From Candidatus Aminicenantota bacterium (GTDB lineage Bacteria > Acidobacteriota > Aminicenantia > Aminicenantales > Aminicenantaceae), in contig JAFGMO010000028.1 in the NCBI GenBank assembly GCA_016927475.1, positions 123,096 through 187,095 on the forward strand: 64,000 nt of DNA. Direction: 5' to 3'. The notes beneath the pieces were generated by a model, which made no database searches, had not been told where the DNA came from, and saw nothing but the letters and a program-made list of their open reading frames with translations. Below, piece by piece: positions 31,250 to 41,181 of the stretch. Each line of letters begins with the position of its first letter. The stretch's first letter is position 1. The position numbers and the translations under genes are program-made.

Positions 31250-32464
31250 TCATTTCCCTTGAACGTAGTTTAAACGGACTTCCCGCTCATCACCATTTCT
31301 CAATATTTTGAACACGACGGAATCCCCCCAGGTGAACCGGGACAGATAAAACCGAAGATTGTTGATATCAGAAAAAGGTTTATCATCAACGGATAGGATG
31401 ACATCCCCTTTTTGAAAATCAGTGTTTTTGGCCGCGCCGGAAAGGGCTTTTTCCCGGATAACAAGGTTATCCAGTCCCGCCACGTTCTTCAACCTCAAAC
31501 CCGCTGCAGGAAAAGCCGGGCGCTCTTCAGCCGAAAGGCACCAGATAAAATCCCCCAGGCTTCGGGAAACCCGTATTTTTTCCTGATCCGCCGGCACGTT
31601 GACACAAATGACTGTCGAAAAGGGCTGACTATCTCTCTCCCAAACCCTACGGTTGATTCCCAGGTTGTATATCATATGTCCTGAACCGGCCAGAACGACC
31701 AATTTTGTTCCTTCAATTTCAGCAGCTTTAACGGCATTGGCGGCCATGACCTCGTCCCAAGCGGATTGGGCTCTATAAAGTCCCTCGAACATCATGTCCA
31801 ATCCTCTACCCTTCATCTGCGGCGGCAGGTCGGAATTTTCGAAGATCGTGCGAATTAACTTCCTGTGTTCTTCATGGGAAAGGTCTGGCTTGGGAACCTT
31901 CCCTTTCTCTTCCGGTAATAAGGAATCCCATCCGCGCATTCGAATCTTTGAAATGATATCCCGTTCGACATTCAATCCGTATAACGGGATTTTCCATTCT
32001 CTGGCCAACCGAAAAACAGGTGCATAATATTCAAAATGAAAATTCCAAGTGACATACCACCGGGATTCGTGAATGAATTCTTCCTCCGTTAAAAGCCCAA
32101 GGCTCCATTTGTTAAGAACCTGCTGTTGTTGTGAAAGAAACATCTCCAATCCTACGGCAACCCTCCGGTATTTTATGACCAGCGCCTGAATGATTTGCTG
32201 TTGAATGTTATGCATGGGCAGGCTGTCATGGGTTTCTCCAAGGTAGATATAGCGGCTGTTTTTCATCTTTTGAATCATTTTTCCGAAAGATATAGGTTCT
32301 CCATTTCGTGTTTCGTATATCTTCCCTGGTGCAATTTCCATGACCTTGTTCTTCAGAGATTCATTCCCAATGGAAAGAAGGTAAGTTTTATCTTCTTCTT
32401 CCTGGGAGAAAAGACCGGCTGACATGACGAAAAAACAGATAATATGAATGAAAATTTTTTTCAT
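31250..32464 (-). CDS. ChaN/DUF399-like haem-uptake superfamily protein with C-terminal PDZ domain
   Basis: SRYIYLGETHDSLPMHNIQQQIIQALVIKYRRVAVGLEMF; C-terminal AAKNTDFQKGDVILSVDDKPFSDINNLRFYL. Confidence 0.82.
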   Translation of the reverse strand: MKKIFIHIICFFVMSAGLFSQEEEDKTYLLSIGNESLKNKVMEIAPGKIYETRNGEPISFGKMIQKMKNSRYIYLGETHDSLPMHNIQQQIIQALVIKYRRVAVGLEMFLSQQQQVLNKWSLGLLTEEEFIHESRWYVTWNFHFEYYAPVFRLAREWKIPLYGLNVERDIISKIRMRGWDSLLPEEKGKVPKPDLSHEEHRKLIRTIFENSDLPPQMKGRGLDMMFEGLYRAQSAWDEVMAANAVKAAEIEGTKLVVLAGSGHMIYNLGINRRVWERDSQPFSTVICVNVPADQEKIRVSRSLGDFIWCLSAEERPAFPAAGLRLKNVAGLDNLVIREKALSGAAKNTDFQKGDVILSVDDKPFSDINNLRFYLSRFTWGDSVVFKILRNGDEREVRLNYVQGK

Positions 32465-32499
32465 GTTTTTCTCCTCACGGTATAATCCTGTTCAGACAT

Positions 32500-33114
32500 T
32501 TATCGCAAAACAATCATGGCATAAACATCCGCAGGAGACAGACCACTTTTTTGTGTGAACTCGGCAAGCGTAATCTTTGTGTCGTGAAGCACCACTCCCC
32601 TATTTTTTAATCTCTGCAGGGCAAGTTCGCGCGGAACGCCGGCTTTTTCAAAAAAATCATCAAAAGTCAGCCTTTCAGGATGGGAATCTAAGGACTCGAA
32701 CTCACTCCCCGGCCAAAAAATCTTTTGGATTTGTCCACCCAATTCCGTGAAGGTGGGTAAAGGCGGAACCTTCAGGACCGTTCCCGCAAAAATGAGCAGC
32801 ACTAAGGTTGCGGCAAGTAAAAATTCACGACCGACCGCCACGACCTTTTTCACACCCCTCCGCATGTATACTAAAATCGTTTTCCAGTTTTTGCAAATAT
32901 GAATAATCGCAAAAATAAGAAGTAAAAAGCTAAATATCGTATGAATTGAAACCCAACCGTCTTTTGAAAGGCCGAGAAAACGCCAGTTGTTCCAGCGGGC
33001 TTCACTCCCGGAGGGGATAACATATAAGATCAAACCTGATGCAGCATCAAAGAGAAAACTCAGAAAGATTGTCAGTGAAGTGAAAGCCCTGAATGCAAAC
33101 TTTTTTTTCCGCAC
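32500..33114 (-). CDS. DUF4405-type membrane protein
   Basis: RAFTSLTIFLSFLFDAASGLILYVIPSG, VSIHTIFSFLLLIFAIIHICKNWKTIL. Confidence 0.7.
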   Translation of the reverse strand: MRKKKFAFRAFTSLTIFLSFLFDAASGLILYVIPSGSEARWNNWRFLGLSKDGWVSIHTIFSFLLLIFAIIHICKNWKTILVYMRRGVKKVVAVGREFLLAATLVLLIFAGTVLKVPPLPTFTELGGQIQKIFWPGSEFESLDSHPERLTFDDFFEKAGVPRELALQRLKNRGVVLHDTKITLAEFTQKSGLSPADVYAMIVLR

Positions 33115-33179
33115 TGATTATTTTCCCAGCCTCAGGCAGCCGGAATATCGCCATTCAAAACGAGCTGTTTTCGAAAAAA

Positions 33180-35282
33180 TCACTTCTCCTCTTCTTCAGG
33201 TTTGATACGTCCCTCTTGAACAGCCTTATCAATGACTTTTTGCTGAAGCTGAGCGGGAACTTCCTCATACGAGAAAAATTCCATCATAAATGCACCCCGT
33301 CCCCCTGTGATTGATGTTAGGGAAGGTTCAAAATCCAGCATCTCCGCCATGGGTACCTGAGCTTTGATGATGCTCATCGCTCCCTTTTGTTCCATTCCCT
33401 GGACCTTCCCGCGGCGTCCATTCAGGTTTCCCATGATGTCTCCCATAAATGCTTCCGGCGTGTATACTTCAACACTCATGATGGGCTCCAGTATGGTGGG
33501 TTTGGCTTCCTTCATTCCCTTTTTGAAGGCCATGGATGCCGCGATTTTAAAAGCGATATCTGAAGAATCGACATCGTGATAAGATCCGTCATAAAGGATT
33601 ACCTTAAAATCGACTGTTGGGTAGCCGGCCGAGACTCCTTTTTTCCGGGCCTCCAGAATTCCTTTCTCAATGGAAGGAATGAAGTTTTTCGGAATAGCAC
33701 CTCCAAAAATTTTATCTTCAAACTCAAAATCTTTTCCACGGGATAGTGGTTCCATCTTGATCTTGACATCTCCGTACTGCCCCCTGCCTCCGGTCTGTTT
33801 CTTGTATTTTCCCTGGACATCTGACTTCCCTTTGATTGTTTCTTTGTAGGGAATCTTGGGAGGCTTAAGGGTAACGTCCACATTGTACCTTTTCTTCAGA
33901 CGATTGGTGATAATTTCTACATGAAGCTGACCGTTTCCGGAAATGATGAGCTCGTTTGTTTCCGAATCCCTCTCGATTCGTGCTGTCGGATCTTCATCCG
34001 AAATACGGTGAATGGCCTGAGAAATTCTGTCTTCATCCGCGCGGGTTTTGGGCTGTATGGCAAAGGAAATGGAGGGTTCAGGAAATTTTATTCGAGGAAA
34101 AAAAATATCGGAACCTTTCTGGCAAATTGTGTCTCCCGTTCCTGTAGCCTTTAGTTTAGCCGTGGCCACGATATCTCCCGCTTTCGCCTGTCCTGCAGGC
34201 ACCTGTTCTTTACCTTGTAGGAAAAACAAGCCGCCGATTTTCTCTTCGTTATCTTTATTTGCGTTATAAACCGAAGTATCAGGATTCAAAACCCCCGAAA
34301 AAACACGGATCAAAGATATTCTTCCCGTATAAGGATCGGAGATTGTCTTATAAACAAGAGCCGACATGTTTTTGTTCGCTGACATATCAAGAAGCTCTTC
34401 TTTTCCTTTGATGATAACGGGAATCTTGCTTCTTTCAAGAGGGGACGGCAGAAATCCCAGAATTCCGTCCAGAATAGGATGGATCCCAACGTTCATCAAA
34501 GCGGATGATACAAAAACAGGGAAAAACTGCCTGTTCAAAATGCTGGTTTTGAGCCCGGCTTCCAGGTCAGCCGCATCAAGGTCACCCTGTTCGAAATATT
34601 TCTCCATCAATTTTTCGTCGTTTTCCGCCACCATCTCCGTCAGCTCATTGATTTTTTTACCGACTTCGCTTTTCAAGTCTTCAGGTATTTCAGTTTCCGT
34701 TAACTTTCCGCCTCTATTCTGGTCAAAAACATAAGCTTTTTTTTGGATGAGGTCTACGACACCTTTGAAATTTTTTTCTTTACCAATAGGAATTTGGACG
34801 GGAACGGCTTGGCGGCCGAAAAATTGCTGTATGGACTCCAAAGCCTGCTCAAATTGGGCGTTTTCCCTATCCATTTTATTGATGACAATGATCCGTGGCA
34901 GTTGCAACTCGTTCATCATTTCCCATACCTTTTCCGTACCCACCTCAACACCGGAAATACTGCATACCATCACAACTCCGGCATCCACGGCTCTGAAACA
35001 AGCCCTTGTATCCCAGAGAAAGTTACTGTATCCTGGGCAATCAAGGATGTTTATTTTATGGCCTTTCCATTCCAGGAAACAGGGAGCTGAATTGATAGAA
35101 ATTTTTCTTTCAATTTCGTCCGGATCATAATCAGTAACAGTATTTCCCTTATCCACTTCAGTCAGTCGAGTTGTCGCACCTGTATCAAAGAGCATCGCCG
35201 CAGCTATTGATGTTTTTCCTGATGACCCATGCCCCACAAGGGCAACATTTCTAATCTTTTCTGCATTATAATCTTTCATCAT
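33180..35282 (-). CDS. Elongation factor G-like translational GTPase
   Basis: NVALVGHGSSGKTSIAAAMLFDTG, DCPGYSNF, INKMDREN; start re-set to MMKDYNAEK with GGAGG upstream, excluding 29 codons that run into the repeat. Confidence 0.93.
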   Translation of the reverse strand: MMKDYNAEKIRNVALVGHGSSGKTSIAAAMLFDTGATTRLTEVDKGNTVTDYDPDEIERKISINSAPCFLEWKGHKINILDCPGYSNFLWDTRACFRAVDAGVVMVCSISGVEVGTEKVWEMMNELQLPRIIVINKMDRENAQFEQALESIQQFFGRQAVPVQIPIGKEKNFKGVVDLIQKKAYVFDQNRGGKLTETEIPEDLKSEVGKKINELTEMVAENDEKLMEKYFEQGDLDAADLEAGLKTSILNRQFFPVFVSSALMNVGIHPILDGILGFLPSPLERSKIPVIIKGKEELLDMSANKNMSALVYKTISDPYTGRISLIRVFSGVLNPDTSVYNANKDNEEKIGGLFFLQGKEQVPAGQAKAGDIVATAKLKATGTGDTICQKGSDIFFPRIKFPEPSISFAIQPKTRADEDRISQAIHRISDEDPTARIERDSETNELIISGNGQLHVEIITNRLKKRYNVDVTLKPPKIPYKETIKGKSDVQGKYKKQTGGRGQYGDVKIKMEPLSRGKDFEFEDKIFGGAIPKNFIPSIEKGILEARKKGVSAGYPTVDFKVILYDGSYHDVDSSDIAFKIAASMAFKKGMKEAKPTILEPIMSVEVYTPEAFMGDIMGNLNGRRGKVQGMEQKGAMSIIKAQVPMAEMLDFEPSLTSITGGRGAFMMEFFSYEEVPAQLQQKVIDKAVQEGRIKPEEEEK

Positions 35283-35301
35283 TGAGCCTCCAACGAGATA
35301 G

Positions 35302-35555
35302 CCTGCTTTATTCACGTGCCAATCTTGCCGTAGCTGCGAGGCGTCAGCCTGTGATGCTGTGCTAGGCACCGCGAACAGGCTGCAACAAAGCAGATGCGGT
35401 AAGATCGGCTCGCCTAAAAGGTAAATTTGGCCGATATTTTTTTGAAAACGTTTATAGAAAATTTTTCATTATCAATTTTAACGAAAATCATCATTAAATG
35501 ACACATATTATTAGAATTATCTGTTGGTGTCGGCCAAATTTATGAATAATACAGG
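35302..35555 (+). repeat. Dispersed intergenic repeat, full-length copy D
   Basis: cctgctttattcacgtgccaatcttgccgtag...AAATTTGGCCGA (35423-35434)...TCGGCCAAATTT (35530-35541)atgaataatacagg. Confidence 0.88.
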
Positions 35556-35560
35556 ATAGA

Positions 35561-35590
35561 TATTGTGAAGTAATTGTTTTATTCACAATA
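35561..35590. repeat. 9-bp perfect inverted repeat just outside copy D
   Basis: TATTGTGAA-gtaattgtttta-TTCACAATA. Confidence 0.6.
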
Positions 35591-35614
35591 GTTTGTCCTT
35601 TCCTTACAACCGAT

Positions 35615-35654
35615 CCTGCACTTTTGGAGCAACCTCGGCTCGTTAATAATACAG
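35615..35654 (-). repeat. Repeat-family end fragment in inverted orientation next to copy D
   Basis: cctgcacttttggagcaacctcggctcgttaataatacag; reverse complement resembles the module-1 start CTGTATTATTCACGAGCCAAGCTTGC. Confidence 0.6.
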
Positions 35655-35736
35655 CCGATATGATACAATAAAGTTTCCCCCCGACTCAAGAAAAAACAAT
35701 ATGAAAGAACATACTCAGTTAATCTTATAATACAGG

Positions 35737-36651
35737 CTAAGAAGGATTAATGGTCTTTAGAAAATTCCGTAGATCCTCCGGCATAGGAGCGGAAAATTCA
35801 AGCCAGCTCCCCAATTCAGGATGTTTGAAAGCCATCCGGTGAGCATGAAGAAAAATCCGCGGGCATCCCCTTTTCTCCTTCGCCGGTCCATAATAATTAT
35901 CTCCCAGCAATGGATGACCGGAAGCCGCCAGATGGACGCGTAATTGGTGAGTCCTTCCCGTTATGGGTTTCAACTCCAGGAGGGAAAATTCATCATATTG
36001 TTTTTGGACGTCATAAATCGTCTCCGCATCTCGAAGTTTTTTAGCGCTGATCGACATCCGCTCCCTGTGCTTGCCGTGACGTCCGATGGGATAATTGATC
36101 CGTCCGGATTTTTCCGGCATTTTCCCCCAAACAAGTCCGATATAATATTTATCCACTTCTCTCTGCTTGAATTGACTTTTTAGATTGAAATAGGCCCTGG
36201 ATGTTTTGGCAATCACTAACAAGCCGGAGGTATCTTTGTCCAATCTATGGACAATCCCCGGTCGTTCCGGACTCCCCACCTCCAGAATTTTTGGAAAATA
36301 ATACAGCAAGGCATTGACCAAGGTATGGTCTGGATTTCCCGCTCCCGGATGGACGATGAGGCCCGGGGGTTTGTTAATGACCAAAAAATGCCGCTCCTCC
36401 CATATGATATCCAGGGGAATACATTCAGGTTGGAGCTGAAATTCCCGATGGTTAGTATACTCAATCCTGATCCGGTCTCCCTCTTTTAACCTGTAGCTGG
36501 CTTTTTGGAATGTACCGTTAACAGTGACTTTTTTTAAGAGGATAAGTTTTTTAATCTGAGAACGGGTGAGTGTTTTTGTCTTTTCAGCTAAAAAGAGATC
36601 CAAGCGTGAATTGAGATCATCTTGGATGTGATAATCATAAACGTTTGTCAT
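35737..36651 (-). CDS. rluD: RluA family pseudouridine synthase
   Basis: 304 aa; S4 domain, IVHRLDKDTSGLLVIAKTSRAYFNLKSQF, GRTHQLRVHLAASGHPLLGD. Confidence 0.94.
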   Translation of the reverse strand: MTNVYDYHIQDDLNSRLDLFLAEKTKTLTRSQIKKLILLKKVTVNGTFQKASYRLKEGDRIRIEYTNHREFQLQPECIPLDIIWEERHFLVINKPPGLIVHPGAGNPDHTLVNALLYYFPKILEVGSPERPGIVHRLDKDTSGLLVIAKTSRAYFNLKSQFKQREVDKYYIGLVWGKMPEKSGRINYPIGRHGKHRERMSISAKKLRDAETIYDVQKQYDEFSLLELKPITGRTHQLRVHLAASGHPLLGDNYYGPAKEKRGCPRIFLHAHRMAFKHPELGSWLEFSAPMPEDLRNFLKTINPS

Positions 36652-36791
36652 GGATCGCTTTCCATCCCCTGTTTATTCCAGGATTTTTTTAAGATCATCA
36701 GGTCCGGCCAAAGGAAATGATTCCCTCTTTTTGAAGAGAAAATAATCCCACTATGATCATGAGGCTTCCGACTCTTGCTCCTTGAATGTGA

Positions 36792-37601
36792 TCATCCCTC
36801 CTGCCTTTTTTTTTGCCTTCGGCGCATGAAAAAAAGAAGAAAAACCCCGGCCGCGATGCCGACTAGACAAAAAAACTGGGGCCAGGACAAGCTCAGATAA
36901 GGAGATGAATGCTTAATCAAAAAAACACGGTCTGGATGATCCCCCCTGTAATATTCCACAAAAAAACGGAGAACGGAATAATTGATAACGTAGAAAGAAA
37001 ACACTTGCCCTTCGAATTTTTTTCTCCTGAGAATGAAAAAAAGAACGAAAAAATTTAAAAAATTGAGGATGGATTCATAAAGCTGCGTAGCATGCAAGAG
37101 AGTGTTGATGGGAATTCCCGTGATATTATGCGCCTGCACGCTCTTGAATGTTACCCCCCAAGGAACGGTGCAAGAACGTCCGTAGCAGCATCCGGCCAGG
37201 AAACAACCGATTCTGCCGAAACCATGTCCAAGAGCCAGAGCCGGGCCGATGATATCGGCGATCTTCCAGGTAGGTAGCTTGTGTTTTCGAAAATACCAGA
37301 GGGCGAATATAATGCCGAAAGCCAGTCCGCCCTGAAAAACCCCTCCGGATCTGGCCAGGCTGAAAAGATCCTTTGGATTTTTGATATAGTATGAAAAATT
37401 CCCAATAAAAAGAATGAGCTTTGCCCCAACGAGGGCGATAATGACCGTGTAGAATCCCATGTCGATTAGCTTCGTCGCAGGAAGATTTTGTTTTTTTGCC
37501 TGTATATATGTAAACCAAAAAGCACACACAACGCCGAGCGCGAGCATAAAACCATAGGAATAAAGGGAAATAGGGCCTATTTTGATAAGGATGGGATGCA
37601 T
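36792..37601 (-). CDS. lgt: Prolipoprotein diacylglyceryl transferase
   Basis: GHGFGRIGCFLAGCCYGR, RSGGVFQGGLAFG. Confidence 0.95.
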   Translation of the reverse strand: MHPILIKIGPISLYSYGFMLALGVVCAFWFTYIQAKKQNLPATKLIDMGFYTVIIALVGAKLILFIGNFSYYIKNPKDLFSLARSGGVFQGGLAFGIIFALWYFRKHKLPTWKIADIIGPALALGHGFGRIGCFLAGCCYGRSCTVPWGVTFKSVQAHNITGIPINTLLHATQLYESILNFLNFFVLFFILRRKKFEGQVFSFYVINYSVLRFFVEYYRGDHPDRVFLIKHSSPYLSLSWPQFFCLVGIAAGVFLLFFMRRRQKKRQEG

Positions 37602-38077
37602 TTATCGCTCCTTTTAAAAAGAAAAATTCCTATCAGAAAAACAGCACCAATGGTGATGCACGAATCGGCGACATTGAATGTGGCCCAGTGCCATTTTTTG
37701 ATATAAAAATCCAAAAAATCTATGACGTAACCCTTGAAAATACGGTCAACAAAATTTCCCAAGGCCCCCGCCAAAACAAGAGAAAGGGCGAATCGGGTTA
37801 GCTTTTCCTTATAGGGAGTTTTGATATAAAAATACACAACGATGAGCATGGCAAGCGTTGTTGCCGCCATGAGCAAAATGTATTGCATTAAGCCGTTAGA
37901 TTGAGAAAACATGCCAAATATCGCTCCTCTGTTCCGGACGTGAATGATATTAAAAAACCCGGGAATGAGAGATATCTTTCCGTAAAGCGATAGAGTTTTA
38001 TGAATCATCGCTTTCGACACCTGATCGAGAATGATAAAAAAAAGAATTACAGACAGATAAAATCCGTGTTTTTTCAA
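37577..38077 (-). CDS. lspA: Lipoprotein signal peptidase
   Basis: IIHVRNRGAIFGMF, LAGALGNFVDRIFKGYVIDFLDFY, NVADSCITIG. Confidence 0.95.
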   Translation of the reverse strand: MKKHGFYLSVILFFIILDQVSKAMIHKTLSLYGKISLIPGFFNIIHVRNRGAIFGMFSQSNGLMQYILLMAATTLAMLIVVYFYIKTPYKEKLTRFALSLVLAGALGNFVDRIFKGYVIDFLDFYIKKWHWATFNVADSCITIGAVFLIGIFLFKRSDKCIPSLSK

Positions 38078-40851
38078 AGGCCCAACTCCTCAACAACATC
38101 CTCGCATCGACGGCAGAGTTCCGGATGTTTCGCACTTTTTCCTACAGACTCCAGATACTTCCAGCACCGCTGACATTTCTGAAATTTTTCCCGGTGCACT
38201 TCTATCACGAGACTGGGGCTGGAACCGGTTAAAATTTCAATAAAAGAAACGATGCATAAATCTGCCAGTTCGTCGGCAAACATTTTCAAAAGATTTTTTT
38301 CCTCATCGGATGGCCTCAATCTCACTCTTGCTTCCAAGGAGTTGCCGATCAGCTTTTCTTCACGGGCTTTTTCCAGTTCCTTCAGGACAAGCTCCCGAAT
38401 GCCATAAAGCTTCTCCCATTCTTTAAAATCTGCATCTTCCTGCCATCTTTTCTTGAATGAAGGAAAAAGCTCGAGATGGACGGATTCTTCTTTTTCCTTA
38501 AAACCGGGCATGGTTTCCCAGGCTTCTTCCGCCGTAAATGGAAGAATAGGGGCCATCAAGATCAGCGTGTTTTTCAGCAGATGAAAGAGAGCTGTTTGGG
38601 CGGATCTTCTCAGCTGAGATGCTTTTCCCGAACAGTAAAGCCTGTCTTTAAGCACATCAAGATAATAGGAGCTGAGTTCAACCGTAAAAAAACTGTAAAT
38701 ACTATGGAAAACGATATGATACTCGTAATCATCATAGGCCCTAAGAATGCGTTTTCCGATACGGGCACACCTTTCCAAGATCCATTTATCCAAAGGCATC
38801 ATTTCAGACATATCGACCATATCGTTATCCGGATCAAAATCGTAAAGATTCCCAAGGATGAACCGCCATGTATTGCGGATTTTCCTGTAGGCTTCGATAA
38901 TTCTCTGAAGAGTTTCATCCCCGAACCGGGCGTCTTCCTTATAGTTTAACATCGCCACCCAGAGCCGCAAGATCTCGGCCCCGTTCTTTGATATGATCTC
39001 TTCGGGCTCGATAAAATTGCCAAGGGATTTGGACATCCCTTTTCCCTCTTCATCAAGGACAAATCCATGGGTGATCACCGACCGGTAGGGCGCCGCATTT
39101 TTGGCTCCGACACCGACAAAAAGCGAACTGTTGAACCAGCCCCTGTACTGGTCATGCCCTTCGATGTAAATATCCGCCGGCCAGGAAAGATAGTCAGACC
39201 GGTTCAAGACATTATGGCTGGCTCCCGATTCAAACCAAACATCAAGAATATTATTTTCTTTATCGAATGTATTTGATCCGCAGCGGGGACATTTGGTCCC
39301 GGAAGGCAGTAGTTTTTCAACCGGATGAATATACCATGCATCGGATCCTTCTTTTTCAAAAATATCAGCCACAGCCCTCGCTATTTTCTCATCGGCCACA
39401 ACCTCACCGCATTCACGACAGGTGAATGCGGGAATAGGAACACCCCAGGAACGTTGCCGTGAAATACACCAGTCAGGCCTTGCACTGACCATGTTGGTGA
39501 TACGCTCTTCACCCCAAGCGGGAATCCAGCGTACCTTTCTAATTTCTTTTAATGCCTTTTCTCTCAAACCGCTTTTGTCCATAGAAATAAACCATTGTGC
39601 CGTTGCCCTGAAAATGACAGGTTTTTTACACCGCCAACAATGGGGATAAGAATGCAAAACGGTTCCTTGTTTGACCAGACTGCCGTCCTTTTTCATATCC
39701 TCGTTGATGACACTGTTGGCATCAAAAACATTCATTCCGTGATATTTTTCCACCTGATCCGTAAAACAGCCTTCGCTGTCCACGGGGGTGTAAATATCAA
39801 GACCATAAGCCATTCCCGTTAGGTAGTCATCATATCCATGGCCCGGGGCTGTATGAACACAACCGGTTCCCTGATCCAAAGTGACATAATCAGCAAAAAC
39901 AAAAGCGGATTCCCGGTCGATAAAAGGATGCCGTGCTTTTTTCCCTTTCAGCTTTTCTCCGGGGAACTTCGCCAGAATTTTCGGATCGGAAATACCCAGC
40001 TCTTCAGCGATAACGGGAACCAGGCGGCTGGCGGCGATAAGAACCTCAGAACCATAAAGGAAAGCGGAGTACTCGTATTCCGGATGAAAGGCTATGGCCA
40101 GGTTGGCCGGCAGGGTCCAGGGAGTCGTTGTCCAGATAAGGATCGAAACCTTTTTTCCTTTCAGCGCGGGAAATTCTTTCGACATATCCGTCTCCAGGGG
40201 AAACTTGACATAGATGGAGGGGGACTCCCGGTCGTGGTATTCGATCTCGGCTTCAGCCAGAGCCGTTCGGCAGAAAGGACACCAATGGACGGGCCGTTTT
40301 CCTTTGTAAACGTTTCCCGTCGCAAAGATAGCGGCCAGGTACCGAAGGACCTCGGCTTCATAGGCTTTGTTCATCGTCAGGTAAGGATTCTTCCAATTGC
40401 CGAAAACACCCAGCCTGATGAACTGGTTGCGCTGTATATCGACAAACTTCAAGGCATATTTTCCACATTCCTCCCTGATTTCTATGGTCGACATGTCCTT
40501 TTTTTTGTTCCCTAGAAGCTGGTCGACCTTGATCTCAATAGGAAGGCCGTGGCAATCCCACCCCGGAACATAGGGAGCCCTGTGCCCCTTCATGGTCTTT
40601 GACTTGATGATAAAATCCTTCAGAATTTTGTTGAGAGCCGTTCCCAAGTGAATATTGCCGTTGGCGTAAGGAGGACCATCATGGAGAATAAAGGATTCTC
40701 CATCTTTTCTTTGTTGCAATACTCTGTCATAGAGTTTGATCTCGTTCCATTTCTTAATGATCTCGGGTTCCTTTTGAGCCAGTTTCGCTTTCATCGAAAA
40801 AGATGTTTGCGGGAGATTGAGTGTGTTTTTGATCTTATCGTTTTCAGCCAT
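38074..40851 (-). CDS. ileS: Isoleucyl-tRNA synthetase
   Basis: ILHDGPPYANGNIHLGTALNKILKDF, KGMSKSLGN; start re-set to MAENDKIKNTLNLPQ. Confidence 0.96.
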   Translation of the reverse strand: MAENDKIKNTLNLPQTSFSMKAKLAQKEPEIIKKWNEIKLYDRVLQQRKDGESFILHDGPPYANGNIHLGTALNKILKDFIIKSKTMKGHRAPYVPGWDCHGLPIEIKVDQLLGNKKKDMSTIEIREECGKYALKFVDIQRNQFIRLGVFGNWKNPYLTMNKAYEAEVLRYLAAIFATGNVYKGKRPVHWCPFCRTALAEAEIEYHDRESPSIYVKFPLETDMSKEFPALKGKKVSILIWTTTPWTLPANLAIAFHPEYEYSAFLYGSEVLIAASRLVPVIAEELGISDPKILAKFPGEKLKGKKARHPFIDRESAFVFADYVTLDQGTGCVHTAPGHGYDDYLTGMAYGLDIYTPVDSEGCFTDQVEKYHGMNVFDANSVINEDMKKDGSLVKQGTVLHSYPHCWRCKKPVIFRATAQWFISMDKSGLREKALKEIRKVRWIPAWGEERITNMVSARPDWCISRQRSWGVPIPAFTCRECGEVVADEKIARAVADIFEKEGSDAWYIHPVEKLLPSGTKCPRCGSNTFDKENNILDVWFESGASHNVLNRSDYLSWPADIYIEGHDQYRGWFNSSLFVGVGAKNAAPYRSVITHGFVLDEEGKGMSKSLGNFIEPEEIISKNGAEILRLWVAMLNYKEDARFGDETLQRIIEAYRKIRNTWRFILGNLYDFDPDNDMVDMSEMMPLDKWILERCARIGKRILRAYDDYEYHIVFHSIYSFFTVELSSYYLDVLKDRLYCSGKASQLRRSAQTALFHLLKNTLILMAPILPFTAEEAWETMPGFKEKEESVHLELFPSFKKRWQEDADFKEWEKLYGIRELVLKELEKAREEKLIGNSLEARVRLRPSDEEKNLLKMFADELADLCIVSFIEILTGSSPSLVIEVHREKFQKCQRCWKYLESVGKSAKHPELCRRCEDVVEELGL

Positions 40852-40951
40852 GATGTTCTCCATCAATAAGAATTTAGATAACAAATGCCCATTATAAACG
40901 AAGTATCCCTAATTCTCTACTCAAAACTGAATAATGATTCTTTTTTATATA

Positions 40952-40977
40952 TCGGCCGAATTTATGAACAATACAAG
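40952..40977. repeat. Detached right end of the repeat family, abutting copy E
   Basis: tcggccgaatttatgaacaatacaag. Confidence 0.6.
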
Positions 40978-40979
40978 TC

Positions 40980-41178
40980 CCTGTATTGTTCACGATTCGA
41001 GCTCTCCGCAGTGGTAGGTCGGGGCGGGGCGAGGCGTCGGTGTGCGAAGCTGTGCTCGGCACCGCGAGCGCGCCGCAACAAAGCAGATGCGGTGAGATTC
41101 GGCTCGCCTGCAAGGTAAATTTGGCCGGGTTTTCTTCCTGCCTTTCTAACCACCGGCCAAATTTATGAACAATACAGG
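40980..41178 (+). repeat. Dispersed intergenic repeat, copy E (short stem-loop in place of module 2)
   Basis: cctgtattgttcacgattcgagctctccgcag...AAATTTGGCCGG (41117-41128)...CCGGCCAAATTT (41153-41164)atgaacaatacagg. Confidence 0.87.
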
Positions 41179-41181
41179 GTA

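Noticed and set aside
39838-40515. 225-aa antisense ORF over ileS
   Set aside because: Lies fully inside ileS on the opposite strand with no recognisable domain
40885-41168. Small ORFs (77, 73, 63 and 60 aa) in repeat copy E
   Set aside because: Encoded by the repeat on both strands, not conserved in reading frame between copies
5627-41178. Repeat copies as integron attC sites
   Set aside because: Position and polarity after stop codons are attC-like, but the flanking genes are scattered housekeeping genes on both strands, there is no integrase, and no clear GTTRRRY/RYYYAAC core pair was seen
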